DNA of 64,000 nt from assembly GCA_020161815.1 (NCBI GenBank), contig JAIUOP010000009.1, positions 43,342 through 107,341 of the forward strand, read 5' to 3'. Position numbers and translations under genes: made by a program. The notes under the pieces are model-generated. The model worked only from the letters and a program-made list of their open reading frames with translations. It did no database searches and was not told the origin of the DNA. This DNA is from Actinomycetota bacterium. Lineage in GTDB: Bacteria > Actinomycetota > Actinomycetes > Actinomycetales > Dermatophilaceae. Below, piece by piece: positions 1 to 9,141 of the stretch. Numbering within the stretch: the stretch's first letter is position 1; each line of letters opens with the position of its first letter.

Positions 1-554
1 TGGGGTCCGGGGTCCTGGGGGTGTCGGCGCTCGGCGTCGATGAGCTCACTGAGCCACCGGACCTCGCGCTCGGCGCTCTCCTCGCCGTGGCGGGCGAGCG
101 CGCTGCTCCACTGGTCGGCGCGGTCGCGGCGGCGGGCCCGGTCGGCGCGGGCGGCGTCGAGACGGGCCTGGAGCTGGTGCCGGCGCCCCTCGAGGATGAG
201 GCGGCGCACCTCGGACTCGGTCCGGGCGAAGAAGGCCATCCGGACCTCGAAGGTGTCGTCGTCGGCGGTGTCGGCCCCGGCGCGCGAGACCAGCTCCTCG
301 AACGCCTCCTTGCCGTCGGCGGTGAGCTCGTAGCTGATCCGGGGGCGGGCCGAGGGGGTCGCAGCCTCGCCGCTCTGGGCGATGAGGCCCCGGGTGAGAA
401 GCCCCTTGAGGGCCGGGTAGAGCGAGCCGTAGGACAGGGCACGGAAGGGGCCGAGCGCGCTGTTGAGGCGTCGGCGCAGGTCATAGCCGTGGCTGGGCCC
501 CTCGTGGAGCAGGCCGAGGATCGCGAAGTCGAGCAGCTCGGAACGACGTGACAC
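1..554 (-). CDS. PadR family transcriptional regulator (3' end beyond window)
   Basis: The visible 184 residues start at a GTG (554-552) with AAGGAG seven bases upstream and run off the left edge without a stop. The N-terminal winged helix is typical of PadR: LLDFAILGLLHEGPSHGYDL followed by SYGSLYPALKGL. The C-terminal half is charged and probably helical, as in the dimerisation region of PadR/Vir-type proteins. PadR proteins usually repress their own gene or an adjacent one. This gene is divergent from the penicillin-binding protein, and inverted repeats that could be its operators lie between them. Mycobacteria have a PadR gene in the same position beside ponA1. The effector is unknown. 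Confidence 0.88.
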   Translation of the reverse strand, partial: MSRRSELLDFAILGLLHEGPSHGYDLRRRLNSALGPFRALSYGSLYPALKGLLTRGLIAQSGEAATPSARPRISYELTADGKEAFEELVSRAGADTADDDTFEVRMAFFARTESEVRRLILEGRRHQLQARLDAARADRARRRDRADQWSSALARHGEESAEREVRWLSELIDAERRHPQDPGP

Positions 555-655
555 CAGCGGCTCCTTCCGATCGGGCTCGTCGAGGGGGCGTGCGTGGTCG
601 GCTCGGCCCCGGCGTGACCGGTGGCTTCCACGGGAGGGGAGCACCCGGCATACAC

Positions 656-676
656 TGACAAAGTCGAGGTTTGTCA
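656..676. promoter_or_regulatory. Inverted repeat, putative PadR operator 1
   Basis: TGACAAA and TTTGTCA form a perfect 7-bp inverted repeat with a 7-base spacer in the divergent PadR/PBP gap. The position suits autorepression. Assignment to PadR is inference. Confidence 0.5.
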
Positions 677-693
677 CGTCACTGTACGCCATG

Positions 694-712
694 ATGTATC
701 GCCGCGATACAT
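694..712. promoter_or_regulatory. Inverted repeat ATGTATCG-CCG-CGATACAT, putative PadR operator 2
   Basis: This perfect 8-bp inverted repeat with a 3-base centre lies 18 bp beyond the first repeat and is AT-rich for this genome. ATGTAT/ATACAT arms resemble published PadR-family boxes. It makes the in-frame ATG at 691 an unlikely start for the PBP. Confidence 0.55.
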
Positions 713-846
713 TTGGCCGCCGGGCGCACGACCACAGGTCCGTCACCGTGCGTGCAGGTGACCCACAGATCGGCGCGTCATACTGGATGACGGTCACGGA
801 CCGCTGCCCACGCACCGGACCTCCTGCCCCCGACCGGAAGACCCCC

Positions 847-3036
847 ATGAGTCGCCAGAGTTCCACCGGCCCCTCCCGGCGCCGTTCCGCCGCTGCCACC
901 ACGACGTCGCGGAAGGGCGCTCCCGGCCGCGGCCGTCGCTGGCTGCGTCGCCTGCTCTGGACCGCGCTCGCGGTCGGCGTGCTCGGCCTGGCCGTCGTCG
1001 GCATCTCGTATGCCGTGATCCAGCCGCCCAAGCCGAACGACATCGCCACCGCCCAGGCCTCGGTCATCTACTACGCCGACGGCCAGACCGAGCTGCAGCG
1101 GATCTCCGAGATCAACCGGGAGTCGGTCAACATCGGCGACCTCCCGGCCCACGTCGGGCAGACCATGCTGGCCGCCGAGGACCGCGAGTTCTACACCCAG
1201 AACGGCGTCTCACCCAAGGGCATGGCCCGTGCGGTGTGGGTGGCGATCAAGGGTGGTGCCGCGACGCAGGGTGGCTCCACGATCACGCAGCAGTACGTGA
1301 AGAACTACTTCCTCACCAGCGACCGCACGCTGACCCGGAAGTACAAGGAGATCCTGCTCTCGATCAAGATCGACCAGCAGCAGAGCAAGCAGCAGATCCT
1401 CGAGAACTACCTCAACACCATCTACTACGGTCGCGGCGCGTACGGCATCGAGACCGCGGCGCAGGCCTACTACGGCAAGCCGGCCAAGGACCTCACGGTC
1501 GAGGAGGCGGCAGTGCTGGCCTCGGTGATCCGCGGACCCTCGCTCTACGACCCGCAGCTCGGGCCGGAGCAGCTGAAGAACCTCCAGACCCGCTGGGCCT
1601 ACGTCCTCGACGGGATGGTCTCCCAGGGCTGGCTCGACCAGGGCACGCGTGCGGCGATGCAGTTCCCGATGCCGGTGGAGTGGAAGCCCCGCTCGGCCAG
1701 CGGCACCAATGGCTACCTCGTCCAGCTCATCAAGGCCGAGCTGCGATCCAAGCTCCAGCTCACCGACGCCGACATCGACCGCGGCGGCCTCCAGATCGTC
1801 TCCACCATCGACAAGGCGCGCCAGGACGCCGCCGTCGCCGCGGTGAACGACGTCATGCCCGCCGACGCACCAGACCTCAAGGTCGGCCTGGCCTCGGTCG
1901 TCCCCGGCGACGGCGCCGTCACCGCCCTCTACGGCGGTGCCGACTATGCGACGGTGCAGTTCAACTCGGCCACGGACGCCAAGATGCAGGCCGGCTCGAC
2001 CTTCAAGCCGTTCACCCTCATCGCGGCGCTGAAGTCGGGGAAGACCAACCTGCGCAACACCTACAGCGGTGCCAGCCCGCAGTACTTCGACGAGTTCAAG
2101 GACCCGACCTCGGACAAGGCCTTCAACCAGCAGGGCGGGGTGCGCAACTTCGGGAACACCGGCTTCGGCATGCTCGACCTGGCCTCGGCCACGGCGAACT
2201 CGGTCAACACCGTGTACGCGCAGCTCAACATCCTGGCCACCCCCAAGGCGACGAGCGAGGTGGCCAAGGCCGCCGGCGTGCAGTCGGAGGTGCCGGCGAA
2301 CTACGGCAACGTCTTCGGCACCGCGAGTGTCCACGTGCTCGAGATGGCCAATGCCTACGCCACCATCGCGGCCCAGGGGAAGGCGGCGACGCCGTACTTC
2401 GTGAAGGCGGCCAAGAGCCCCGACGGTGCCTTCGACTACACCGCCAAGCCCGAGGTCACCACGGCCTTCGACGCCGACCTCATGGCGGACACGACCTTCG
2501 CCATGCAGGCCGTCGTCCAGCGCGGCAGCGGCAAGACCGCCTCCTCGATCGGTCGGCCGCTCGCCGGCAAGACCGGCACCACCTCGGACAACAAGGCGGC
2601 CTGGTTCAACGGGTTCGCGCCCCAGCTCGCCACGGCCGTGGGCATCTACCGCCCCGGGCCCAATGGCGAGGAGCTGGAGATGAAGAACGTCGCCGGCCTG
2701 CGCGAGGTCACCGGCGCGACCCTGCCGGTCTCGATCTGGACGGCCTACATGAAGGTTGCCCTCCAGGGGCTGGACGTGGTCCAGTTCCCGAAGCCGGCCT
2801 ATGTGAACAAGAACGCCGCCCCGACGCGCGCCCCGACGCCGGCCCCGAGCGTGCAGCCCTCCTCCGAGGCGCCGACGCCGACCCCGGAGCCGACACCCTC
2901 GCAGGCCCCGAGGCCGACACCGACCCCGACGCCGAACCCCACGGGGAATGGCAACGGGAACGGCAATGGGAACGGCAATGGCAACAGCCCGTCGCCCTCG
3001 ATCGTGATCTCGCCCTCGCCGGCGCCCTCGCCCTAG
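847..3036 (+). CDS. Class A penicillin-binding protein (bifunctional transglycosylase/transpeptidase)
   Basis: This 729-residue protein polymerises and cross-links peptidoglycan at the outer face of the membrane. A basic cytoplasmic tail leads into one membrane segment at about residues 37-58. The GT51 domain follows with AAEDREFY (catalytic Glu about 111) and GGSTITQQYVKN (about 142). The transpeptidase carries STFK (Ser384), SVN (about 452) and KTGT (about 575). The C-terminus is Pro/Thr-rich with a Gly-Asn dipeptide run encoded by a short DNA repeat, as in other actinobacterial PonA proteins. The ATG at 847, with GGAAG six bases upstream, is preferred over the ATG at 691, which lies in the putative regulatory region. 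Gene order onward to rplI matches the mycobacterial ponA1 region. Confidence 0.95.
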   Translation: MSRQSSTGPSRRRSAAATTTSRKGAPGRGRRWLRRLLWTALAVGVLGLAVVGISYAVIQPPKPNDIATAQASVIYYADGQTELQRISEINRESVNIGDLPAHVGQTMLAAEDREFYTQNGVSPKGMARAVWVAIKGGAATQGGSTITQQYVKNYFLTSDRTLTRKYKEILLSIKIDQQQSKQQILENYLNTIYYGRGAYGIETAAQAYYGKPAKDLTVEEAAVLASVIRGPSLYDPQLGPEQLKNLQTRWAYVLDGMVSQGWLDQGTRAAMQFPMPVEWKPRSASGTNGYLVQLIKAELRSKLQLTDADIDRGGLQIVSTIDKARQDAAVAAVNDVMPADAPDLKVGLASVVPGDGAVTALYGGADYATVQFNSATDAKMQAGSTFKPFTLIAALKSGKTNLRNTYSGASPQYFDEFKDPTSDKAFNQQGGVRNFGNTGFGMLDLASATANSVNTVYAQLNILATPKATSEVAKAAGVQSEVPANYGNVFGTASVHVLEMANAYATIAAQGKAATPYFVKAAKSPDGAFDYTAKPEVTTAFDADLMADTTFAMQAVVQRGSGKTASSIGRPLAGKTGTTSDNKAAWFNGFAPQLATAVGIYRPGPNGEELEMKNVAGLREVTGATLPVSIWTAYMKVALQGLDVVQFPKPAYVNKNAAPTRAPTPAPSVQPSSEAPTPTPEPTPSQAPRPTPTPTPNPTGNGNGNGNGNGNGNSPSPSIVISPSPAPSP

Positions 3037-3041
3037 CCGCG

Positions 3042-4301
3042 ATGCCCGAGCCGCGGTGGCTGGCCTGGGCCGGTGGTCCCCTCGGCCGCTCCGGTCGAGC
3101 GTCGGAGCGGGGCCTGGATCGCCTTCTCCACGGCCTGCCCGCCGTCGTGGCCGCGGCGCTCGCCGTGCTCCTGGTGGCCCTGCTGCGACTCCAGGGGTGT
3201 GTCACCGCCGGCTGGCAGGGGCGCTCGGCCGATGCCCGGATGTGCGCCTCCACCCTGGTGATGCGCGCGTCGGAGGCCGGGCTGGGAGGCGGGCTCCCGG
3301 CATACCTCTCCGGCGCCCTGCGCCTCGACGAGGCGCCGCTCACGGGAGCGGCGCTCGCCCTCGTCGGCGGCGTGAGCGGAACGCCGCGGGGGCTGCTCGC
3401 CCAGCGCACCGCCGTGCTGCTCTGGTGCGCCCTTGCTGTCGTCGTCCTCGTCCTTCTCGTCCGCGCGATGCGCGACGTCCCGGGCGCGGACCTCACCCAG
3501 GTGCTCCTCTCGCCCGTCCTCGTCCTCACCGTCCTCCTCGGCCCGGAGCTGCTCGGCGCCGGCCTGGCCACCCTCGGCCTGCTGGCCTGGCTTGCCGGCC
3601 GGCCCCTCGTCGCCGGGCTCCTGCTCGGCGCCGGCGCCTGGTCCGGGCTCCCCGGGCTCGCGGTCCTCGCGGTGGTCGCCGCCTCGGCCCTCGTCGAGGG
3701 GGCGGCCGTCCGCGCGTCGGTCGGTCGCCGCGCCCTCGGGTGGCTCGCGGCCGGGGTGCTCGCCACGTCGTTGTCACTCCTGGCGGCCTTCGCGCTCGCC
3801 CCCGGGGCCCTGGTGCATCCGGTGACGACGTGGTGGTCCACGCCGGCCGGGCCCGGGTCGCTCTGGGACCTCCCCACCCTCGCCGGTCGGCCGCTCCCGG
3901 CGGGGCTGACCACCGCCCTCGCGGTGGTCGGATGGGTCGTGGCCGCCGGCCTGGTCGCCCGCGCCGCCGCCGCCCGGCCCGGCCACGACCCGTGGCTCAC
4001 GCTGCCGGCCCTGGCCCTGCTCGCGGTGGCCGTCGTCCTCGCCACGGCGCCCTCGCTCCCGCTCTCGGCGTCGCTGTGGCTGGTGCCGCTCGTGGCCCTG
4101 GCCGGGCTGCGGTGGCGGGACCACCTGCTGTGGGCGGGGGCCGAGGCGGTGCACTTCGTCGCCTTCTGGCTGCACCGCTCGGCCGCCTTCGACCCCAACC
4201 ACGGCCTCCCGCACGGCTGGTATGCCGTCGCCACGGTCGTGCGCGTGGCCGCCATCGCCTGGCTGGCGGCGTGCGCCCGGCGGCGAGCCACCGCCGATTA
4301 G
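3042..4301 (+). CDS. Polytopic membrane protein, probable GT87-type (DUF2029) mannosyltransferase-like
   Basis: This 419-residue protein starts five bases after the PBP stop, so the two are probably cotranscribed. It has about ten Leu/Ala/Val-rich membrane segments separated by short loops and no soluble domain. The position between the PBP and rpsF matches mycobacterial Rv0051, which is annotated as a GT87/DUF2029 membrane protein. That family contains polyprenyl-phosphate-dependent mannosyltransferases of the cell envelope. No catalytic motif can be identified with certainty by eye, so the function rests on synteny and topology. Confidence 0.65.
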   Translation: MPEPRWLAWAGGPLGRSGRASERGLDRLLHGLPAVVAAALAVLLVALLRLQGCVTAGWQGRSADARMCASTLVMRASEAGLGGGLPAYLSGALRLDEAPLTGAALALVGGVSGTPRGLLAQRTAVLLWCALAVVVLVLLVRAMRDVPGADLTQVLLSPVLVLTVLLGPELLGAGLATLGLLAWLAGRPLVAGLLLGAGAWSGLPGLAVLAVVAASALVEGAAVRASVGRRALGWLAAGVLATSLSLLAAFALAPGALVHPVTTWWSTPAGPGSLWDLPTLAGRPLPAGLTTALAVVGWVVAAGLVARAAAARPGHDPWLTLPALALLAVAVVLATAPSLPLSASLWLVPLVALAGLRWRDHLLWAGAEAVHFVAFWLHRSAAFDPNHGLPHGWYAVATVVRVAAIAWLAACARRRATAD

Positions 4302-4459
4302 GGGTGCATGGCGGGCGGCGGGTACCCTTGACCGGTTGCCCTCTCCCCCTCGGGAGACCCGCCTGTGGAAAACCTACGCGCGGAGTCGGGCACGCTGCAT
4401 ACCCTCCTGTCACGGGAACGGCCCGTGACCGCTACAGACCAAAGGAGGCGGGTTAACGC

Positions 4460-4747
4460 ATGCGTCAGTACGAACTCATGGTCATCCTCGACCCCGAGCT
4501 CGACGACCGGACGGTCCAGCCGTCGCTGGAGAAGTTCCTCAAGGTCGTGACCAAGGATGGCGGGTCCGTCGACAACGTCGACATCTGGGGCCGTCGCCGC
4601 CTTGCCTACGAGATCAAGAAGAAGGCCGAGGGCATCTACGCCGTCGTCAACTTCACCGCAGAGCCGGCCACGGCCAAGGAGCTGGACCGCCAGCTCGGCC
4701 TCAACGAGTCGGTCATGCGCACCAAGCTCCTCCGCCCGGGCGCCTGA
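4460..4747 (+). CDS. rpsF: 30S ribosomal protein S6
   Basis: This 95-residue protein has the usual S6 length and begins [19 protein letters not shown]. It contains the conserved [20 protein letters not shown] segment that contacts 16S rRNA with S18. AAAGGAGG lies upstream of the ATG with suitable spacing. It is first in the rpsF-ssb-rpsR-rplI block conserved across bacteria, and S6 and S18 bind as a heterodimer. Confidence 0.98.
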   Translation: MRQYELMVILDPELDDRTVQPSLEKFLKVVTKDGGSVDNVDIWGRRRLAYEIKKKAEGIYAVVNFTAEPATAKELDRQLGLNESVMRTKLLRPGA

Positions 4748-4824
4748 GCCCGAGCCGAGACGCTGCACCGATCGCCTCGGCGATCACCCACGCACTGCAG
4801 AGAAGACCAAAGGGGATCTGACCC

Positions 4825-5466
4825 ATGGCAGGCGAGACCACCATCACCATCGTCGGCAACCTGACCGGCGACCCTGAGCTGCGCTTCACTCCCTCGGGTG
4901 CGGCGGTCGCGAACTTCACCGTGGCGTCCACGCCGCGCACGTTCGACCGCCAGTCCAACGAGTGGAAGGACGGCGAGACGCTGTTCATGCGCTGCTCGAT
5001 CTGGCGCGAGGCGGCCGAGAACGTCGCCGAGTCGCTCCAGCGCGGCACCCGCGTCGTCGTCACCGGCCGCCTGAAGTCTCGGTCGTACGAGACCAAGGAG
5101 GGCGAGAAGCGCACGGTCGTCGAGATGGACGTCGACGAGGTCGGCCCGTCGCTGCGCTACGCGAACGCCAAGGTCACCAAGACCCAGCGTTCCGGCGACA
5201 GCGGTGGCGGCTTCGGTGGTGGCGGCGGCTTCGGCGGCGGCCAGGGCGGACAGCAGTCCGACCCGTGGGCCACCGGCGGATCCGCGCCGGCCCAGGGCGG
5301 CCAGGGCGGCTGGAACTCCGGTTCCGGTGGCCAGGGCGGTCAGGGCAACCAGGGCGGCTGGAACTCCGGTTCCGGCGGCCACGGCGGCCAGGGCGGCCAG
5401 GCCCCGCAGCAGGGTGGCCAGGGTGGCTGGGGCAACGCGCCCAGCTACGACGAGCCCCCGTTCTGA
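4825..5466 (+). CDS. ssb: Single-stranded DNA-binding protein
   Basis: This 213-residue protein has an N-terminal OB fold at about residues 1-115, beginning [20 protein letters not shown] and including [19 protein letters not shown]. The long linker is rich in Gly, Gln and Asn and contains two near-identical copies of GGWNSGSGG (DNA about 5297-5390). It ends in the acidic tip DEPPF that recruits partner repair and replication proteins. It sits between rpsF and rpsR. The linker repeat is a likely site of length variation. Confidence 0.97.
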   Translation: MAGETTITIVGNLTGDPELRFTPSGAAVANFTVASTPRTFDRQSNEWKDGETLFMRCSIWREAAENVAESLQRGTRVVVTGRLKSRSYETKEGEKRTVVEMDVDEVGPSLRYANAKVTKTQRSGDSGGGFGGGGGFGGGQGGQQSDPWATGGSAPAQGGQGGWNSGSGGQGGQGNQGGWNSGSGGHGGQGGQAPQQGGQGGWGNAPSYDEPPF

Positions 5467-5548
5467 TCCTCCGATCCGCAGTCACCTCACCACGTCACAC
5501 CCCCATCCCTGGGAGACCAGGGCTCATCCGATCAAGGAGAGCACCACG

Positions 5549-5785
5549 ATGGCCAAGCCCGTCATCCGCAAGCCCAAGAAGAAGGCGAACCCGCTCAAGG
5601 TCGCCAAGGTCGAGAACATCGACTACAAGGACGCTGCGCTGCTGCGCAAGTTCATCTCCGACCGCGGCAAGATCCGCGCCCGTCGCGTCACCGGCGTCTC
5701 CGTCCAGGAGCAGCGCCTCATCGCCAACGCGGTCAAGAACGCCCGCGAGATGGCGCTCCTGCCCTACTCCAGCTCGGGTCGCTGA
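5549..5785 (+). CDS. rpsR: 30S ribosomal protein S18
   Basis: This 78-residue protein contains the S18 signature [19 protein letters not shown] and [26 protein letters not shown] precedes the ATG. S18 binds 16S rRNA with S6. No Cys-X2-Cys motif is seen, so this is the zinc-independent form. Confidence 0.97.
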   Translation: MAKPVIRKPKKKANPLKVAKVENIDYKDAALLRKFISDRGKIRARRVTGVSVQEQRLIANAVKNAREMALLPYSSSGR

Positions 5786-5871
5786 GCAAACCCCACGAAG
5801 TTCTCCGCTCGTCCCTCGCGTCGATACTTCGCGGGGACCCCGAGCGGAGGCCCAAGCCTAGGAGCACATCA

Positions 5872-6318
5872 ATGAAGGTCATTCTCACCCACGAGGTCAG
5901 CGGCCTGGGTGCCGCTGGTGACGTCGTCGAGGTCAAGCCGGGCTACGCCCGCAACTTCCTCTTCCGCCGCGACCTGGCCACCGCCTGGACCAAGGGCGGC
6001 CAGAAGCAGGTCGACGCCATCGCCAAGGGTCGCGAGACCCGCGCGGTGAAGTCGCTCGAGGAGGCCAAGTCCTTCAAGGGCAACCTCGAGGCCAAGGCCG
6101 TCACCGTCAGCGTCAAGGCCGGCAAGGAGGGTCGCCTCTTCGGCGCCGTCTCAACCGCCGATGTCGCTGCGGCGGTCAAGGCCGCCGGTGGCCCGGAGCT
6201 CGACAAGCGCAAGATCGAGATCCCGACCCCGATCAAGACGACCGGCTCGCACAAGGCGCTCGTGCGCCTGCACCCGGACGTCCAGGCCACGGTCGCCCTC
6301 GAGGTCGTCTCCGCCTGA
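5872..6318 (+). CDS. rplI: 50S ribosomal protein L9
   Basis: This 148-residue protein has the two-domain L9 layout. The N-terminal rRNA-binding domain is [20 protein letters not shown] followed by [14 protein letters not shown] Lys/Glu-rich connecting helix leads to a C-terminal domain ending [10 protein letters not shown]. It is the last gene of the ribosomal block and is followed by a hairpin at 6345-6383. In many bacteria dnaB follows rplI; here radA does. Confidence 0.97.
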   Translation: MKVILTHEVSGLGAAGDVVEVKPGYARNFLFRRDLATAWTKGGQKQVDAIAKGRETRAVKSLEEAKSFKGNLEAKAVTVSVKAGKEGRLFGAVSTADVAAAVKAAGGPELDKRKIEIPTPIKTTGSHKALVRLHPDVQATVALEVVSA

Positions 6319-6344
6319 CCCCCCCGGCGCTCCGGCGCCGCGTT

Positions 6345-6383
6345 CTTTGCCCCAGGGCCCGTGCACACGGCCCTGGGGCAAAG
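6345..6383. terminator. Hairpin after rplI (palindromic repeat family B)
   Basis: Arms CTTTGCCCCAGGGCC and GGCCCTGGGGCAAAG pair perfectly over 15 bp with a 9-base loop, 26 bases past the rplI stop. There is no U tract. A related palindrome occurs at 15056-15099 and a half copy near 23434, so this is also a member of a dispersed repeat family. Confidence 0.7.
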
Positions 6384-6478
6384 TCATGCCCGGCAAGGAC
6401 GAGGTGCCTGCCCTGGGTGGACTGTTTTCCGTGTCAGGACACGGGTCAGAGTCCACCCAAGCGAGGACTGTCGGTGGG

Positions 6479-6497
6479 GCGGCATACCGTATGCCGC
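6479..6497. repeat. GTATGCC-type palindrome abutting the radA start
   Basis: Arms GCGGCATA and TATGCCGC flank CCG and end on the base before the radA ATG at 6498. It fills the place where a Shine-Dalgarno sequence would lie, and no such sequence is visible. It combines two copies of the heptamer repeated across the window. Confidence 0.6.
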
Positions 6498-7919
6498 ATG
6501 CCCCCTCCCGCGGCGAAGCCCGCCTCCCGTTCCGGGTCACGCGTGCCGGCGGCGACGTTCCGGTGCACCGAGTGCGGGTGGCAAACGACGAAGTGGATCG
6601 GGCGCTGCGGTGAGTGCCAGGCCTGGGGGACGCTGAGCGAGGTCGGCTCGGCGCCGGCCCGCACGACCGCGGCGCGGGTCGTCGCGACCCCGGCGGTGCC
6701 GATCGCGCAGGTCGACCTCTCCGAGGCGAGCGCCCGCAGCACCGGTGTGGCCGAGTTCGACCGGGTCCTCGGGGGCGGCATCGTGCCTGGCGCCGTCGTC
6801 CTCGTCGCGGGGGAGCCCGGGATCGGCAAGTCCACCCTCCTGCTCGACGTCGCCGCGCGTGCCGCTGCTTCTGGCGCGGCCCGGGCAGGAGCTCAAGGGG
6901 CTCGGACGCTCTACGTCACCGGCGAGGAGTCGGCGGCCCAGGTGCGGGCCCGGGCCCAGCGCATCGGGGCCCTGGCCGACGCCCTCTTCCTCGCCGCCGA
7001 GACCGACCTCGCCGCCGTCCTCGGCCAGATCGACCACCTCTCGCCCACCCTGGTCGTCGTCGACTCCGTCCAGACGATCAGCAGCGCCGAGGTCGAGGGC
7101 GCGGCCGGCAATGTCTCCCAGGTGCGCGAGGTCGCGGCCTCCCTCATCCAGGTCGCCAAGTCCCGCGGCATCGCCGTCCTCCTCGTCGGGCACGTGACCA
7201 AGGACGGCTCGATCGCCGGCCCGCGGGTGCTCGAGCACCTCGTCGACGTGGTCGTCCAGTTCGAGGGTGATCGGCACAGCCGGCTGCGCCTCGTGCGCGC
7301 GGTCAAGAACCGCTACGGCCCCACCGACGAGGTCGGCTGCTTCGACCTCGCCGACTCAGGCATCGTCGGGCTGGCCGATCCCAGCGGGCTCTTCCTCTCG
7401 CACCGCACGGCCGAGGTCGCCGGCACCTGCGTCACGGTCACCCTCGAAGGCCGGCGCCCGATGGTCACCGAGGTCCAGGCCCTCGTCGACGGCTCCGACC
7501 TCCCGACGCCGCGCCGGGCCAGCTCGGGCCTGGACCGTGCTCGCGTCGACATGATCCTCGCCGTCCTCGGAAGGCGGGCCAAGGCACCGATCGGCAAGAG
7601 CGATGTCTTCCTCTCCACCGTCGGTGGTGTCCGCCTCACCGAGCCGGCCGCCGACCTCGCGGTCGCCCTGGCGCTCGCGAGCGCCATCACCGATCGACCC
7701 GTGCGCCCCGGCACGATCGCCTTCGGGGAGGTCGGCCTGGCCGGCGAGGTCCGCCCGGTCACCGGCGCCCACCGCCGCTTGGCCGAGGCGGCCCGACTGG
7801 GCTTCACCGCGGCCATCGTCCCACCCGGAGTCCTCGGCGCAGGTCCCGTCCCCGACAGCCTCCAGGTCGCCGAGGCCGCCACCGTGGCCGAGGCCGTCCA
7901 CCTCGCCGGCTCCACCTGA
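6498..7919 (+). CDS. radA: DNA repair protein RadA/Sms
   Basis: This 473-residue RecA-like ATPase promotes branch migration during recombinational repair. It has an N-terminal C4 zinc finger (Cys23-X2-Cys26 and CGEC about 38-41), a Walker A motif GEPGIGKST at about 105, the family motif KNRYG at about 270 (KNRFG in most homologues), and a Lon-like C-terminal domain with FGEVGLAGEVRPV. The ATG at 6498 places the zinc finger at the usual distance. It lies immediately after a GTATGCC palindrome and lacks a visible ribosome-binding site. radA is followed by disA, as in most actinobacteria. Confidence 0.95.
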   Translation: MPPPAAKPASRSGSRVPAATFRCTECGWQTTKWIGRCGECQAWGTLSEVGSAPARTTAARVVATPAVPIAQVDLSEASARSTGVAEFDRVLGGGIVPGAVVLVAGEPGIGKSTLLLDVAARAAASGAARAGAQGARTLYVTGEESAAQVRARAQRIGALADALFLAAETDLAAVLGQIDHLSPTLVVVDSVQTISSAEVEGAAGNVSQVREVAASLIQVAKSRGIAVLLVGHVTKDGSIAGPRVLEHLVDVVVQFEGDRHSRLRLVRAVKNRYGPTDEVGCFDLADSGIVGLADPSGLFLSHRTAEVAGTCVTVTLEGRRPMVTEVQALVDGSDLPTPRRASSGLDRARVDMILAVLGRRAKAPIGKSDVFLSTVGGVRLTEPAADLAVALALASAITDRPVRPGTIAFGEVGLAGEVRPVTGAHRRLAEAARLGFTAAIVPPGVLGAGPVPDSLQVAEAATVAEAVHLAGST

Positions 7920-8055
7920 CCGCGTCCCGACGGCCAAAGGAGGTGCGCTCCATCGACGGCGCCCGGACACACGGCATACGAACCAGGAGGCCTCGTGCGG
8001 ACGCCCATGCGTAGAATCGCCGGGGCGCACCTACGCCTGTCGAAAGGGGGTCCCC

Positions 8056-9138
8056 GTGGCCGGCACACTGCACAGTGACGAGCTCGTCCGCTCGACGCTG
8101 GCCGCCGTCGCTCCCGGCACCGAGCTGCGCGACGGCCTCGAGCGGATCCTGCGCGGCCGCACCGGAGCGCTCGTCGTCCTCGGCCACGACAAGGTCGTCG
8201 AGCAGATCGCCACCGGCGGCTTCCCACTCGACGTCGAGTTCTCCGCCACCCGCCTGCGCGAGCTGGCCAAGATGGACGGCGCGATCGTCGTCGACCGCGA
8301 CATCACCCGCATCGTCCACGCGGCCACCCAGCTCCTCCCCGACCCGAGCATCGAGACCAGCGAGTCCGGCACGCGCCACCGCACGGCCGAGCGGGTTGCC
8401 AAGCAGACCGGCTACCCCGTCGTCTCGGTGAGCCAGTCGATGCGGATCGTCGCCCTCTACGTCGCCGGTCGCCGCATCGTCCTCGAGGACTCGAGCTCGA
8501 TCCTCCAGCGGGCCAACCAGGCCCTGCAGACCCTCGAGCGCTACAAGCAGCGCCTCGACGAGGTCACCGGCACCCTCTCGGCGCTCGAGATCGAGGACCT
8601 CGTGAGCGTCCGCGATGTCGCCAACGTGCTCCAGCGCCTGGAGATGGTGCGGCGGATCAAGGACGAGATCGCCGACTACGTCGTCCAGCTCGGCACCGAC
8701 GGGCGCCTGCTCTCGCTCCAGCTCGAGGAGCTCACCGGTGGCCTGTCCGACGACCTCGGCCTCGTCATCCGTGACTACATCGGCGAGGCCAAGGCCGGCT
8801 ACGACGACGAGCAGGCGATCGCCAATCTCGAAGCACTCGACTCCACCGAGCTGCTCGACCCGGTCGGCGGGGCCAAGGCGCTCGGGTTCACGGTCGTCGG
8901 GGACGCCCTCGACTCCTCGATCAGCCCCCACGGCTACCGCCTGCTCTCTAAGGTGCCGCGCCTGCCCGGGGCGATCATCGACCGCCTCATCGAGCACTTC
9001 GGCTCGCTCCAGCGGCTGCTCGCCGCCAACCTCGAGGACCTCATGGAGGTCGAGGGCGTCGGCGAGGGCCGAGCCCGTCTCGTGCGCGAGGGCCTGTCCC
9101 GGCTCGCCGAGACGAGCATCCTCGAGCGCTACGTCTGA
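8056..9138 (+). CDS. disA: Diadenylate cyclase, DNA integrity scanning protein
   Basis: This 360-residue enzyme makes cyclic di-AMP from two ATP and senses branched DNA. The DAC domain shows MDGAIVVD at about 73-80 and GTRHRTAERV at about 105-114, the two catalytic motifs. A helical linker follows, then a C-terminal helix-hairpin-helix domain (NLEDLMEVEGVGEGRARLV). The GTG start at 8056 is preceded by AAAGGGGG. RadA is a known partner and inhibitor of DisA in several bacteria, and the genes are adjacent. A 136-base gap separates them and may hold a promoter (TAGAAT at 8012, without a convincing -35). Confidence 0.96.
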   Translation: MAGTLHSDELVRSTLAAVAPGTELRDGLERILRGRTGALVVLGHDKVVEQIATGGFPLDVEFSATRLRELAKMDGAIVVDRDITRIVHAATQLLPDPSIETSESGTRHRTAERVAKQTGYPVVSVSQSMRIVALYVAGRRIVLEDSSSILQRANQALQTLERYKQRLDEVTGTLSALEIEDLVSVRDVANVLQRLEMVRRIKDEIADYVVQLGTDGRLLSLQLEELTGGLSDDLGLVIRDYIGEAKAGYDDEQAIANLEALDSTELLDPVGGAKALGFTVVGDALDSSISPHGYRLLSKVPRLPGAIIDRLIEHFGSLQRLLAANLEDLMEVEGVGEGRARLVREGLSRLAETSILERYV

Positions 9139-9141
9139 GCG

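Noticed and set aside
691..846. Extended start for the penicillin-binding protein at ATG 691
   Set aside because: The ATG overlaps a putative operator palindrome, lacks a ribosome-binding site, and the extra residues do not resemble PBP sequence.
6319..6497. Remnant of dnaB between rplI and radA
   Set aside because: The 179-base gap contains only hairpins and no DnaB-like sequence in any frame.
8012..8017. disA promoter with TAGAAT as -10
   Set aside because: No acceptable -35 was found at 16-18 bases, so it is mentioned only in the disA entry.
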